Source: Cavenderia fasciculata (Eukaryota; Evosea; Eumycetozoa; Acytosteliales; Cavenderiaceae). From it: a DNA stretch of 64,000 nt. The position numbers and the translations under genes were made by a program. The notes under the pieces were generated by a model that worked only from the letters and a program-made list of their open reading frames with translations, was not told the origin of the DNA and searched no databases. Within the stretch, counting starts at the first letter, position 1. Every line of letters begins with the position of its first letter. Of this stretch, positions 11,191-21,147 are shown in pieces. The DNA lies in contig NW_004457624.1 in NCBI RefSeq assembly GCF_000203815.1, positions 124,001 to 188,000 of the forward strand, in the 5' to 3' direction.

Positions 11191-14136
11191 GGTGGGGTTT
11201 GTGTTTTCGAGATACACTCTCTTGTTTTTGAGTTTTGAGAGTACCTGAGCTTCAGTATCTATAGACCACACATACTTTACGAAATAACGAAAGAGACGAG
11301 CACGTTTGGCACTTTCGAGGAATATATGGAGGTTTTTATCGGTAACGACTGTTGGGAACCAGAACAGTGGAGAGAACGTGTTGAATGTCTTCTCTTCCTC
11401 GATGAAACGATCGATTTTCTCTGGGTTGTCTCCGATAGAGGCCATCATATATTCGACGTAGCATTCGAATACAAGAGGATGTTCTATGAGGAACGAGACT
11501 GGATGGGGTTCCAACCCACAATGCACTCGCATCAAGTTGGTATCACGTAGTAAATGTGCCAACAATAGTTTTTTACTCGCGAGTAAGACTACCAGTTCAG
11601 CTGGAGGAAACAGTGTCACAATTGTGCATTTGGCTTCTTTGGCGCGATGGTGTACTCTTTCCAGTATTCTTTCATCTCGAATAGCACGATCAATGCCAGT
11701 TAATACTATCATAAATGGTTGTCCATTGAATAGGATTCTATATTTGTTGATAGCAGACATGATAATTATTTCTATATAGAGCAGGTGATAGGTAGGAAGG
11801 AAGAAAGGATTGTGTGAATGTTAGTTTAATTATTATCTATATATAGAATCCTTAAGATCAAGATATGTATATATTTTTAGGCTTACCATTTTCCTCTGTA
11901 CTATTTTCATCACCAACTTCTTCTTCTGTCAATGTGGTTACGAGTTGAGGAGCATCCATGTCCACTGGAAGCGTGCTATCGGTTGATGGGGTTGGATTTT
12001 CACCATACATTGCGGCCTCGATTTCCTCCTCGTTTTGGTAAACTGGATGGGCTGGCATGCTCTTGCACACATAAGAATGTCTAGCTCCGGAAAAGGTGAG
12101 TGATCCTAGAACTTGATCATTGATACTGCTGCCACAATTATTATTACTAGCTGATGTCCTAGAGAAGAGAACGACATTGGGAATGTCCCCATAGATGGCT
12201 TTGATCGATTGGCGCCAAGACAGGTACCTAAACACATTCTCGATCATGTGTTTGGTCACTTGGTATCTGATGCGATAGAGGCCATGGTCAGCAGACAAGA
12301 AGTAGAATGTGTCTGATATCTCTACGATTCCATTGACGACAGTATCATAATCAACCACTTGATACCTTGTCGATCCATCTGGTAGGTAGACAACTCGAAA
12401 TCGATATAGTACGATCCCTTTGCCAGGGTCTCTGTGTGAAGATGGCAGAGGTGGACTTTGATGCCCAATTGACAGAATCGAGCGATCATATCTTTGACCT
12501 CGGTCGGGTGTCTTGACAGCCTTTCCATGCTAATGAGGATCAGCAAGTCATTGGGACTCATGCCAGACAAGAGATGTAGCAACTGAATTCTCATACTCTC
12601 GGGGAACCAATAGGTGCTTACAATCTCGATGATCAGCCTTAATTCATAATCTGGGGTTGAATCGAGCAGAGGTTGGGAGGAGATGATCATTGGCAACCAG
12701 GTGGTCGTTGACAAGTATTGAGAGAGTTGCCAGAAGCTTGGTGAGTTGCTTCTCGAGACCAGCGGAAACGGTGCCTCCGTCATCTCCATGACTCTGCCTT
12801 GCAAACATCCATACTCTTTCAATGTCATGGTAGTCATACATTTTGAATATATTTTGGATGCCCTCCAACGACAACAGTGATGAATCATTCTCGGCGGCCA
12901 ATTTATCGACGATCTTTTTGGGGGTCGTTTCTTTTCCCCCTCGCGACGTTCCTGCTCTTTGATTTGTCTCACTCCTTCAAGAACTATATCATCCAACATT
13001 GCACCGTTTGGCATAACGTCTCGCCCAATATTGAATAATGATTTTTTTCCATTCTGGCTCATTACAGAGTCAACCCATTCTTGTATCTCCACATAGTATA
13101 CTCTTGTTCCATCTACCTTTTGGAATCGAGTATTCATGATATCTAATATGTGCGGGTAAGGAAGGAAGGAAGGAAGGAAGGAAGGAAGGAAGGAAGGAAG
13201 GAAGGAAGTAGGTTAGTGGTGTTTGAATTTATCGTATCATATCAGATATCTAAGAATATACATACTTCCAATATCTTTGATATCTTTTGAGAATGATATG
13301 ATATAACAACCCGTTTTACTAGCGATTGAGGCATCTCTCACATCATATATCGCATCAATAGAATCTTTATACTCGTTGATTATATTGCAGGGAATCGCCA
13401 GATAGTGAGGACCTGGTTGCTTTCTCGTGATGAATCACCACTATCCATATTATAGCCGCCATCTCTGTCTCGAGGATGAATTGAAGAATGACTCGTCGTT
13501 GTAGTGGTGGTGGACGAGGAAGACGAGGATATTGGTCCAGATACATTGGTGGCGGGTGGAGCTTGGGTAATGGATCTTTGTGTTGGGATCTTTGATTGTA
13601 CCCATTTGAGAAGTGGTGCATTTCTTTCCAAGCCTGGATCATTCTTGACTACAATTGAATATTTGATTGATCGATACCACATAAATATACCTTGAGCAGA
13701 ATCGAATAATTTGACCGGCTCTGGGGTACGAACAATTACGGTCTCATGGAACCATGATAATGATGAGAACCCTTTGTAGTATTGTTGGTATACCCATCTC
13801 TGTATAGGAATAATAATTAATTGGTTAGTACTAACTAAATTTTGTTAGTGCTACTATATAATATTTTAACTTACCCTTTCCTGTATTATTCTTTACATAT
13901 ATAAGATTTGGAAGTGGATCTATGGTATATCCCTGGAAGTGGTTGTGACTGACTACTTTCTCGAATACATAGCCATTGAATCTTTTGTCTTGTAGTAGAT
14001 CCATTACTGTATCATAATGGTATGTGGCTATTTCCTCTCTCTCATCTACACGAGAACTTTCCTCTCTTGCCGATCTCTTGAATGTGCTTCTGTATCTTGT
14101 AGCTAGTCTGTTGGTTATATCAACTATAGAAGACAT
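10379..14136 (-). CDS. Double serine-recombinase (resolvase-domain) protein with zinc-knuckle/acidic tail; 5' half frame-disrupted
   Basis: Spliced minus-strand locus. The intact part has exons 11887–about 12430, 10847–11771 and 10379–10760, joining in phase. It encodes a serine-recombinase catalytic domain: FSRTS with the Arg and Ser of the active site, SINDQ, then after an intron MIVLTGIDRAIRD carrying the Asp-Arg-x-x-Arg pair. Poly-N and a zinc-knuckle segment (CKAK…GKLCGNG…KCHFH) follow, then a Lys-rich and an Asp-rich tail. Upstream, 12.4–12.9 kb encodes a second such domain: FARQSHGD, LEKQL, then LLILISMERLSRHPTEVKDM. That is the resolvase pattern D-x-L-x5-(D/E)-R-L-S-R. The N-terminal exon (13875–14136) and 13264–13799 have no recognisable domain. 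Reading requires frame changes near 13.80, 13.42, 12.915, 12.65 and 12.43 kb, so the 5' part is decayed or mis-sequenced. It may also be two genes. Serine recombinases cut and rejoin DNA; the role here is unknown. Confidence 0.6.
11640..11771 (-). other. Serine-recombinase domain 2, C-terminal half (DRxxR motif)
   Basis: The exon enters at 11771 in phase. It encodes PFMIVLTGIDRAIRDERILE followed by an amphipathic helix and the strand CTIVTLF. In gamma-delta resolvase the equivalent stretch is the strand, Asp-Arg-Leu-Gly-Arg and a long helix. Asp, Arg and Arg are all kept here. Confidence 0.65.
11887..12180 (-). other. Serine-recombinase domain 2, N-terminal half with catalytic Ser
   Basis: Reading leftwards, IPNVVLFSRTSASNNNCGSS then INDQ fits the start of resolvase domains (a hydrophobic strand, then (A/S)-R-x-S, then Ser-x-x-x-Q). 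The Arg and Ser occupy the catalytic positions. The frame continues into an acidic linker (EEEVGDENSTEEN) and ends at a GTAAGC donor at 11886. Confidence 0.65.
12440..12830 (-). other. Serine-recombinase domain 1 (split by a frame change near 12.65 kb)
   Basis: One frame gives RVWMFARQSHGDDGG with the A-R-x-S catalytic motif, then LEKQLTKLL. After a frame change near 12650 the next frame gives FPESMRIQLLHLLSGMSPND, then LLILISMERLSRHPTEVKD and GIKVHL. Together these match the two halves of a resolvase catalytic core in the right order. The Asp before the first motif-2 Arg is Glu here. Confidence 0.6.
13154..13208. repeat. Tetranucleotide repeat (GGAA)n
   Basis: About 13 tandem copies of GGAA/AGGA lie in the presumed intron upstream of the exon that begins near 13145 on the minus strand. 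This is a simple microsatellite. Confidence 0.9.
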
Positions 14137-14640
14137 AATTTATATATGGATATATAAGTTTAACTTTGTTGGTGTATGTATAGAACTTGTAGAATACATA
14201 CCAATTACCAAGTTGATAGGGGAAGAATTATTGTTGATAGGGCACCACTGTTGTTCTGGCACTTGATAGATGTTAGAGTCTACAAGGAATCACTGGCTGA
14301 ATAGAGTAGTATTAGACACTTGTCATTGTTGATTGACTTGTTGTTCGGGCTGATTAGAGTTGTATTAGACACTTGTCATTGTTGAATGAATAGAGTTATT
14401 GCAACCGCTTGCTGAATATCACCTTGTTGTTCGGGCTGTATTAGGCTTGTCATTGTTGAATGAATAGAGTTGTTGCAACCACTATCACCTTTTTGTTCGG
14501 GCTGTATTAGACAGTTGTAATTGTTCAATAGAGCTGTATTTGACACTTGTCATAGATCAGACTTGTATTCACTGGATGTCTCTGTTGCCTTTAATTAATA
14601 TTTTTTTTTTTGGTGAACTTTTTTATTGTAGTACAACAGG
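14137..14640. repeat. Imperfect direct repeats in the 5' flank of the recombinase gene
   Basis: Two short motifs alternate. TTGTTCGGGCTG is at 14341–14352, 14427–14438 and 14493–14504. ATTAGACACTTGTCATTG is at about 14311 and 14364, with shorter versions near 14441 and 14535. The phrases GAATGAATAGAGTTRTTGCAACC and GCTGAATA also recur. The spacer directly upstream of the recombinase start codon is therefore built from a degenerate repeat of about 55–75 bases. Confidence 0.7.
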
Positions 14641-14802
14641 AACAGATAGAGTAATTTATTATCATAAATCTTATTATTATTATTATTTTAAGTCCAATTG
14701 GAATTTATAGAGATTTAATTTAATAATAATAAATTATGATAGATTTATTTTATATCTGCTAATTCGAAGAGAAGAGTTCCACTACAGAAAAAAAAAAGTT
14801 AA

Positions 14803-15193
14803 TAATAGATTTACTTGTTTCCCCCATTTAATATAATATAAATATATTAGTATTTTGAATTAATTTAATAAGAAATTTATTTTATTATTTAGTTGTCATC
14901 TTCATCATCGTCATATCCATCATCATCACCATCATCATTACCATCATCATCATCATCATCACTATCATGGTCATGTTGTGATCTAGAATGACATTGTCTT
15001 ACAGACAATGGATCAAGTGTAGGTTTGACCACCTTCTTCTTCTTTTTTCTAACGCCAATTGAGTAGTGGAAATGGCATTTACTCTTGTGGCGTGCATATA
15101 CTACAATGCCATTGCCACATAATTTTCCGTTATCTTGCTTTGCTTTGCACTTATTTTTGTGCAAGTATTGCAATTGTCCGGATCGCAAGATAC
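14803..15193. repeat. Right copy of the direct duplication
   Basis: Partner of about 10290–10683, offset about 4510 bases. Differences are mostly small indels in the GAT repeat and one extra base in the short ATGGGTGAACAA exon (here ATGGGGGAAACAAG), which would break that exon's frame. Confidence 0.9.
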
Positions 15194-15393
15194 AGGCAAC
15201 ACCACAATAAGGAGTTTCTCCTTCCCACGACGCTTTATCAATATTGGATACCAGTTTTCCACATACTCGTCCATCTTGGTATGTGTATTGACAGTATACT
15301 GGTCCACATTTTCTTCCAGACTCTCTTTCTCTTTTCTACTTCAGTCTTGGTTGGTTGCTTTTTGGCGACTGGTCTGGTTGGTACAACTTTACG

Positions 15394-15456
<63 letters not shown>

Positions 15457-15790
15457 GTTGTTGTTGTCGTAGTTGTTGCCATCATCGTCATCATCATGCT
15501 ATCTGTTGATGGGGTTGGACCTTCACCATACATTGCGGCCTCGATTTCCTCCTCGTTTTGGTAAACTGGATGGGCTGGCTTGCTCTTGCACATTCTTATG
15601 TGTAGCTCCGGAAAAGGTAAGTGATCCTCGTAGAATCTGATCATTGATACTGCTGCCACAATCTAGCCGATGTCCTAGAGAATATACATTGGGGATGTAC
15701 CTGTCTTGGCGCCAATCAATGGAGTACTGAATCTTTTGTCTTGTAGTAGATTTAGTACTTGCCAATCTTTTTTGTTGTAGCACAGACAGA
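14889..15790 (-). pseudogene. Internally deleted copy of the recombinase gene
   Basis: Read leftwards from about 15790, it carries fragments in the order of the full gene. First is a piece of the N-terminal exon (CTTTTGTCTTGTAGTAGAT shared with about 13980–14000), fused to the domain-2 start (WRQ…IPNVY…GSSINDQ). The linker YQNEEEIEAAMYGEGPTPST, a poly-N run and the zinc-knuckle/acidic exon follow. The catalytic LFSRTS is lost through a small deletion: IPNVYSLGH stands in its place. The DRxxR half is absent. At least one further frame change (near 15320) separates the basic segment KVVPTRPVAKK from CGPVYCQYTYQDGRVCG. That last piece is a second zinc knuckle missing from the full copy. I read it as a relic; transcription is unknown. 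Confidence 0.7.
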
Positions 15791-15891
15791 TAGAGAGACA
15801 TTATAATAATAAATCCAATTATTATTATTTTGTGAGTAATTTGTCGATTTAATTTAATAATAATAAATTAATTTGATTTTATTATAATAAA

Positions 15892-16869
15892 TTAACAGGT
15901 GATGTTGTAAACACGGATGATGTTATCAGTGTAACCGGCATAGAGGGTAGTACCATCTGGAGCCCAGGCGAGGGAGATACATGAAGCTGGCTTGGTCTCT
16001 CTCTTCTTGGCTTCTGGGTTGGCAGACTTCTTTGGAAGAACGATTTCGAGGAGGATGGACTTGGAGAGGAGATCCCAGATGAGGATCTTGTCATCAGTGG
16101 CAGCACACAACCAATACTTGTTTGGTGAGAAAGCGAGGGCATTGATGGTACCACGGGCATCCAACTTGTACAATGGTTGACCCTTTTGGAGTTCCCAGAG
16201 ACAAGCCATTTGGTCCTTGCCACCAGAGGCACACAATGAACCATCTGGGGAGATCGTGACGGTGTTAATGTAACCAGTGTGACCTTCGAGGGTGAACTTG
16301 CAGGTGTAGGTCTTCATGTCCCAAACCTTGACGTTCTTGTCCCAACCACCAGAGACGACGATTTGTTCGTTTGGTGAGTAACGGACGCAAGATACCCATT
16401 CAGTGTGGCTTTGGTTTTGCTTCTCAGACAAGTCGTACTTGAGCTCACCGATGGTGTTCCAGACGCAAATTCTCTTGTCACGGGAACCAGAGATAATTTG
16501 ACGGTGGTCAAATGAGAAACAGACAGACATGACATCCTTGGTGTGTCCTTGGAAACGACGGGTGGTGAGACCAGAGTTGATGTCCCAGAGACGGAGGGTA
16601 CCATCCCATGAACCAGAGAGGGCAAATTGACCGTCGTGTGAGATGACGACATCTTGGACAAAGTGAGAGTGACCGTGGAGTGAACGCAATGGGTAACCAT
16701 AGTTGTCTTGTTCACGAACCAACTTCCAGACCATGACGGTGTGATCACGGGATGATGAAAGGATGGTATCTGGGTGTTCAGATGAGACGGCAATGGCGGT
16801 GACTTGACCGTTGTGTCCCTTTAACTCACCACGGAGTGAGTACTTGGCAGCTGGTACTTGTTGTTCCAT
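15892..16869 (-). CDS. rack1: RACK1 (Gβ-like WD40 scaffold of the 40S ribosome)
   Basis: Single exon, 325 aa, the normal RACK1 length. Seven WD40 blades are visible, including [47 protein letters not shown] and [13 protein letters not shown]. The family's blade-6/7 loop ([17 protein letters not shown]) precedes the end [13 protein letters not shown]1 binds the head of the small ribosomal subunit and is a docking platform for protein kinase C and other signalling proteins. Codon choice is less A/T-biased than in neighbours, as expected for a very highly expressed gene. The ATG at 16869 has the usual A-rich context. A CAG 44 bases or so upstream could end a 5'-UTR intron. The gene ends within about 10 bases of the duplicated region's right boundary. 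Confidence 0.97.
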   Translation of the reverse strand: MEQQVPAAKYSLRGELKGHNGQVTAIAVSSEHPDTILSSSRDHTVMVWKLVREQDNYGYPLRSLHGHSHFVQDVVISHDGQFALSGSWDGTLRLWDINSGLTTRRFQGHTKDVMSVCFSFDHRQIISGSRDKRICVWNTIGELKYDLSEKQNQSHTEWVSCVRYSPNEQIVVSGGWDKNVKVWDMKTYTCKFTLEGHTGYINTVTISPDGSLCASGGKDQMACLWELQKGQPLYKLDARGTINALAFSPNKYWLCAATDDKILIWDLLSKSILLEIVLPKKSANPEAKKRETKPASCISLAWAPDGTTLYAGYTDNIIRVYNITC

Positions 16870-17339
16870 TTTTCTCTCTAATTTGTTATGATATAAGATC
16901 TGTAAAGAAGAGGGTCAAAAAAAAATATGATGATAATCGAGCGCGTGTGGCAGAGCATACCAAAAAAAAAAAAAAAAAAAAAATTTGCAATCGAAAAAAA
17001 TTAATCAAAAATCGATTAAAATATTCACTCTCATTGATTTTCTGCCCGTCCCCTCATTTCTATTCTCAGACCTCATCGACCCAATTCATATAATTTAATT
17101 TTTTATAAAACCACAACATCTCCCAATAATATATATTTTAGATTAAGATTAGATATTGTATTGTATTTATAAACACACCACCGCGGCCACATATATTTAT
17201 TTGTATTATTATTATTATTATTATTATTATTTATAACAAGCAAGTTCAAAGTAGTTTAGTTTAGTTTGTCAGTTTAAGTGTATCATATTTATCATCAAAA
17301 TTTAAAAAGAAAAGAAAAGAAAAGAAGAAAGACTATAAA
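16870..17339. other. Divergent promoter region between RACK1 and the BAR-RhoGAP gene
   Basis: It contains long oligo-A/T runs (16962–16984), TTA repeats (17202–17231) and an A/G-rich leader just before the ATG at 17340. No open frame of interest is seen. Confidence 0.6.
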
Positions 17340-19903
17340 ATGAAGTCATTAAGGAAAAAGAATACTCCTTTGGATGATATGTATAGTGTATGAAGGATTG
17401 ATTGATTGATTGATTGATTTAGTTGATTGATATTAATATATTGATTTCTAGAAAATAACAGAAAATGCAGATTTAATGGATGATTTACAAAAGAATTTAG
17501 AGAAACAACAACAACATTTCTTTACAACATCACTTCATTCAAAACTTATTGCTGAATCCCTCAAAAAATATTCAGATACTACTTCAACTTATAATACTAG
17601 AATCCCTCTAAGTATGTTAATCAAAATTGATATATATATAGATATCTGTATTAGTATTTGTATTGATCAAAAAATTTGTTTACTTTTTAATTTTTAATTT
17701 TAGGTGATTGTATGCAAAGAGCATCAGAATGGCAAGCAATTGTAGGTGATGTATTTAGTCATCTTGGAAATGTATTATATGATAGAACAACTCAACCATT
17801 AAAAGAAACGGTTAGAATTCAATTGGAAATGGCAAAGGATGGAAAAAAGAGAGTTAAAAAGGCTGGTGGAGAGACATCGACAGATTCTAAATCTTCTTTT
17901 TCATCTTCTTCATCGTCATCATCATCATCATTTTCATCTGGACGTCCAAATGAATTTAAAAAGGAACAAGAAAGTTTTGAAAAGGTTTCAAAAGAAACTT
18001 TACAACTATACAATGATTCTGAATTTGCATTGGAAAATTCAGCTGTACAAACAGTTCTCTCTGCCTATGAAGCATACTATGATTTCTTTCAAAAAGGTGC
18101 TTTTCAAATGGCAAGAATTAAAGCAGATATTGATAATTATAGAAAAATCATTCTTGAAACTGTAAATATTAAAAAAAAAAAAAAAGAAAAAGAAAAAGAA
18201 AAAAAAAGAATCCTGATGATTAATTAATTATCCTTTCCTTTTTTAGAATAAAGTAGCAGCTAAATTAAGAAATTATATCCCAAGAAAAACATTTGGAATT
18301 AAATTGGAGGAAGTGTTTGCAAGAGAGGCACATAGACCCATTCCAATGTTTTTAGAGGAGATATTTAAATATTTGGAAAAGGTGTCACCAACAGTCGAGG
18401 GTATATTTCGTGTTAGTGCTGGTAAATCTGCTATCGATGCTCTTCAACAAAAGATTGAAACAAATCAACCTTTGGAACTACAAAATATTCCAGACCCTCA
18501 TGCAGTTTCAAGTGTACTCAAATCATTCTTTCGTTCTCTACCCGAACCTCTCATTTATCATTCAAATTATCAAAAATATCTTTCTCTTTCAAGTATGTTA
18601 AAATTATTAATAATAATTAATATAAATATACATTTATTAATTTTTTTTTTAATTTATTTATTTTTTAGGTCAAGAACAAAATAAACATATTCCAGAATTG
18701 AAAAGATTGATTTCATCATTACCAGTTAGTAATCAAGTTGTATTAAGAAATGTATTGGCACTTTGTAGTTTAATCAAACAACACAAAGAGGTTACAAAGA
18801 TGGATTCAAACAATCTAGCAGTGGTGATTGGACCAAATATCATGGAGTCAATCCCTGGTTTAAAGGCAGAGGATATCCAAAAAGCAGAGACATTTGCCGA
18901 ATTTAATTCATTGTTTATTTTACTCATTGAAAACTACCAATTCATCTTTCCATCTCAAAGTGGTGTTGACTTTGCTAGAAATCGTTCTCAAACTGAACCA
19001 AATATCCTCCCCAACAACAACAACAACAACCTTTCAACTGGTGGTACTGGTCATAGTTCTCCTTCTTCTTCATCGGGTCCACATGTAAAAGAAAAGCCAT
19101 TACCTCCACCACCCATCCCTACACCCATCCCCACACCAGTCGTCACCACCGCTACCACCACCACCACCACCACGACTACAGTCTCTTCATCACCTTCATC
19201 TAAACTTCCAACACCTCAACCAAATGAATTATCTCTTTCCTCTATTTCTCTATCTGACCCCAACGACATTCAAGAAACAAAAGATTTGGATGGTGGTCCC
19301 CAAGAGAATAACAATAACAATAACAATAACAATAACAATAACAATAACAATAACAATAACAATATCAACAATGAACCGATCAAGGAACCATCAACACAAC
19401 CACCAACCTCACCTCCTCTTCCACCAACAGGGTCATTGTCACCTCTTGCATTTGACCAACAACGAAAAAAGAGTGTATCAATTGTAATGGAGAGAGGAGA
19501 CTTGCTCAAGCCTATTGACATGGAGATACATTTTATTACCATTCATTCAAGTCTTGAAAAGTTAAAAAACATTGTAGTGGAGAACAAGTCAACAGAATTT
19601 GGAATAGAACTCATTAAATCATTCAAAAAGATATCAGAGATTTCAGTTTCCATACAAAAGATTACAAAGTTTACCTTTAATCGAGACAAGCCAGTTGTTG
19701 CCGTCGAGGATGACAAGATCACCAAGGTTCAAAAGACACTCGTTTATACCTATGAAAATAATGTCGACCTCCTTTTAGATGCCAAGCGACTGTACGAATC
19801 GTCAGAGGATAACATTGAATTGTCAAAAGAAATTGAAGACGCCATTTCAACTATGGATAGGGTTTTGGTTGAAGAGCTCACTTCCCTTCAAAATAAACAT
19901 TAA
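17340..19903 (+). CDS. BAR-domain RhoGAP protein
   Basis: Five exons join in phase: 17340–17387, 17452–17611, 17704–18161, 18247–18592 and 18669–19903, giving about 748 aa. The short first exon encodes MKSLRKKNTPLDDMYS. Residues about 15–235 are helical and charged (NADLMDDLQKNLEKQQQHFF … FEKVSKETLQLYNDSEFALE), as in a BAR/AH membrane-curvature domain, interrupted by a Ser run. RhoGAP spans about 238–430. It has EGIFRVSAGKSAIDAL with the arginine finger, FFRSLPEPLI, and DSNNLAVVIGPNIM. The C-terminal part has Pro-rich, poly-T and poly-N tracts followed by a helical, conserved-looking end (about 610–748). BAR-GAPs couple membrane curvature to local Rho/Rac inactivation, for instance in endocytosis. 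The GAP call is firm; BAR is from heptad-like character only. Confidence 0.88.
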
Positions 19904-20023
19904 TTATGAGATTATTTCTTATTAATATATGAGTTTTCACTTTTTTGTTTTCAGCAAAACATAGTGGTGTTCAAAAAAAAATTTGATCATTTTTTTAATC
20001 TCAACTCAATAAAACAGATAGAC

Positions 20024-21012
20024 ATGTCAAATACAAATACAGATACAGATACGGATACAGATACAGATACAACAATGGACGAATTTGAGTTCAGGATGCA
20101 AATTCACGGTCCGTTTGACGATTTGCTCACAGGAACCGCATTAAATCAAGACCATCAAACACCGCCATTTGCTGACAAAGATATGTCCTTCACTCCTCAA
20201 TCAGATATGTTATTGGTCACCACACCCCTGGGATCATTAGATGTCAACCAACAAGGACCATTACCAAACGATCAGTTTATACCGGTTGGCATTTTCCCAC
20301 AGATATCAATAGACAACATTTATCAAGATAGTGGGATGGAACCAACCAGCGCTTATCAAGACAACCAAATGGCATTCGCTGGCTGCTATCAAGACTCCCG
20401 TTTGTTAGGCACCGATCTAGTTAGCCAAGCCCCATTGGCCCCTTACCAAGATAATGAAGTTCAGACCCCAGAAATTAAGGTTACAAAAGCATTAAGATGG
20501 TTTAAACTAATAGTGGATGCACAATGTTTTTATGGCATCGATCCAAATGAACAGTTTCCAAAACCCACTTTAGAGACGATCTGTTCCTTGATCAAGCAAT
20601 TTGAAGATTTCCAGCTTCTATTAGAATCCTCAAAAGCTTTTATTAGTGAGGAATCTTATAAAAGCAGAAAAACCAGAAATGAGAATATTCTTTTGGCCAA
20701 GATACTTGTTAATCTCAAGGCTCTCAAGCCAGCACCTCTTGACAGCCCAACCAGAGAGTCTATAAAAAAGGAATTGATAGAGCTGAGAGCCACCACCCCA
20801 CAATTGGCCACCACTGTTAAAAGGGAGATAGCCAAAAAATATAATATTTCTTTGAGTGTTGTTCTCAATTTATACAAGAATACCTTTAATACAAGCAGAA
20901 AAGTAAGTAAAATATTCATCTCAAGATTTACCTTTGGCCTTCACTAATAGTTCGTTTTGTTTAGGCCAATCCCCAAAATGCTCCGAAAGCCGTCAAAGTA
21001 TTGAATAAATAA
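20024..21012 (+). CDS. Orphan protein with repeated YQD motifs
   Basis: Exons 20024–20902 and 20965–21012 (intron GTAAGT…TTTAG) give 308 aa. I chose the ATG at 20024: the open frame extends upstream, but the only earlier candidate, at 19964, is GTG. The N-terminus is a (Asn/Asp-Thr) repeat, then MDEFEFRM. YQD recurs four times (IYQDSGMEP, AYQDNQMAF, CYQDSRLLG, PYQDNEVQ). The C-terminal third is helical and basic (TRESIKKELIELRATTPQLA, then REIAKKYNISLSVVLNLYK), which looks like a helix-turn-helix or small DNA-binding helix pair. I recognise no family. Composition is visibly less A/T-biased and lacks the N/Q runs of its neighbours. Confidence 0.7.
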
Positions 21013-21147
21013 CATTGTTTCCCATTGTGATTCAAGAACTTTTCTCCAATCATACTACCCACTATTAAAAAATACTATTTTGTACATTTGCAATGCTCTA
21101 GAATAAAATTTTTTTGCATATGAACAACCCAAATGGTGTTCTTAATT

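Noticed and set aside
12644-13137. The single open frame running straight through 12322–13137 as one true protein
   Set aside because: Between about 12660 and 12915 this frame reads unlike protein (RMIHHCCRW, KCMTTMTLKEYG) while another frame carries the resolvase start motif, so the continuous frame is partly accidental.
10379-14136. Tyrosine-recombinase element (DIRS or Crypton type)
   Set aside because: No R…H-x-x-R…Y constellation. The motifs seen are those of serine recombinases.
10290-15193. Direct repeats flanking the recombinase unit as LTRs of a retrotransposon
   Set aside because: The repeats contain coding exons of two known neighbours, and no gag, reverse transcriptase, integrase, primer-binding site or TG…CA ends are present. 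Tandem duplication explains them better.
15336-15659. Poly-Ile and poly-Thr frames over the TTA run near 15400–15455
   Set aside because: Frames over trinucleotide repeats; the biologically sensible reading is poly-N on the minus strand within the relic gene.
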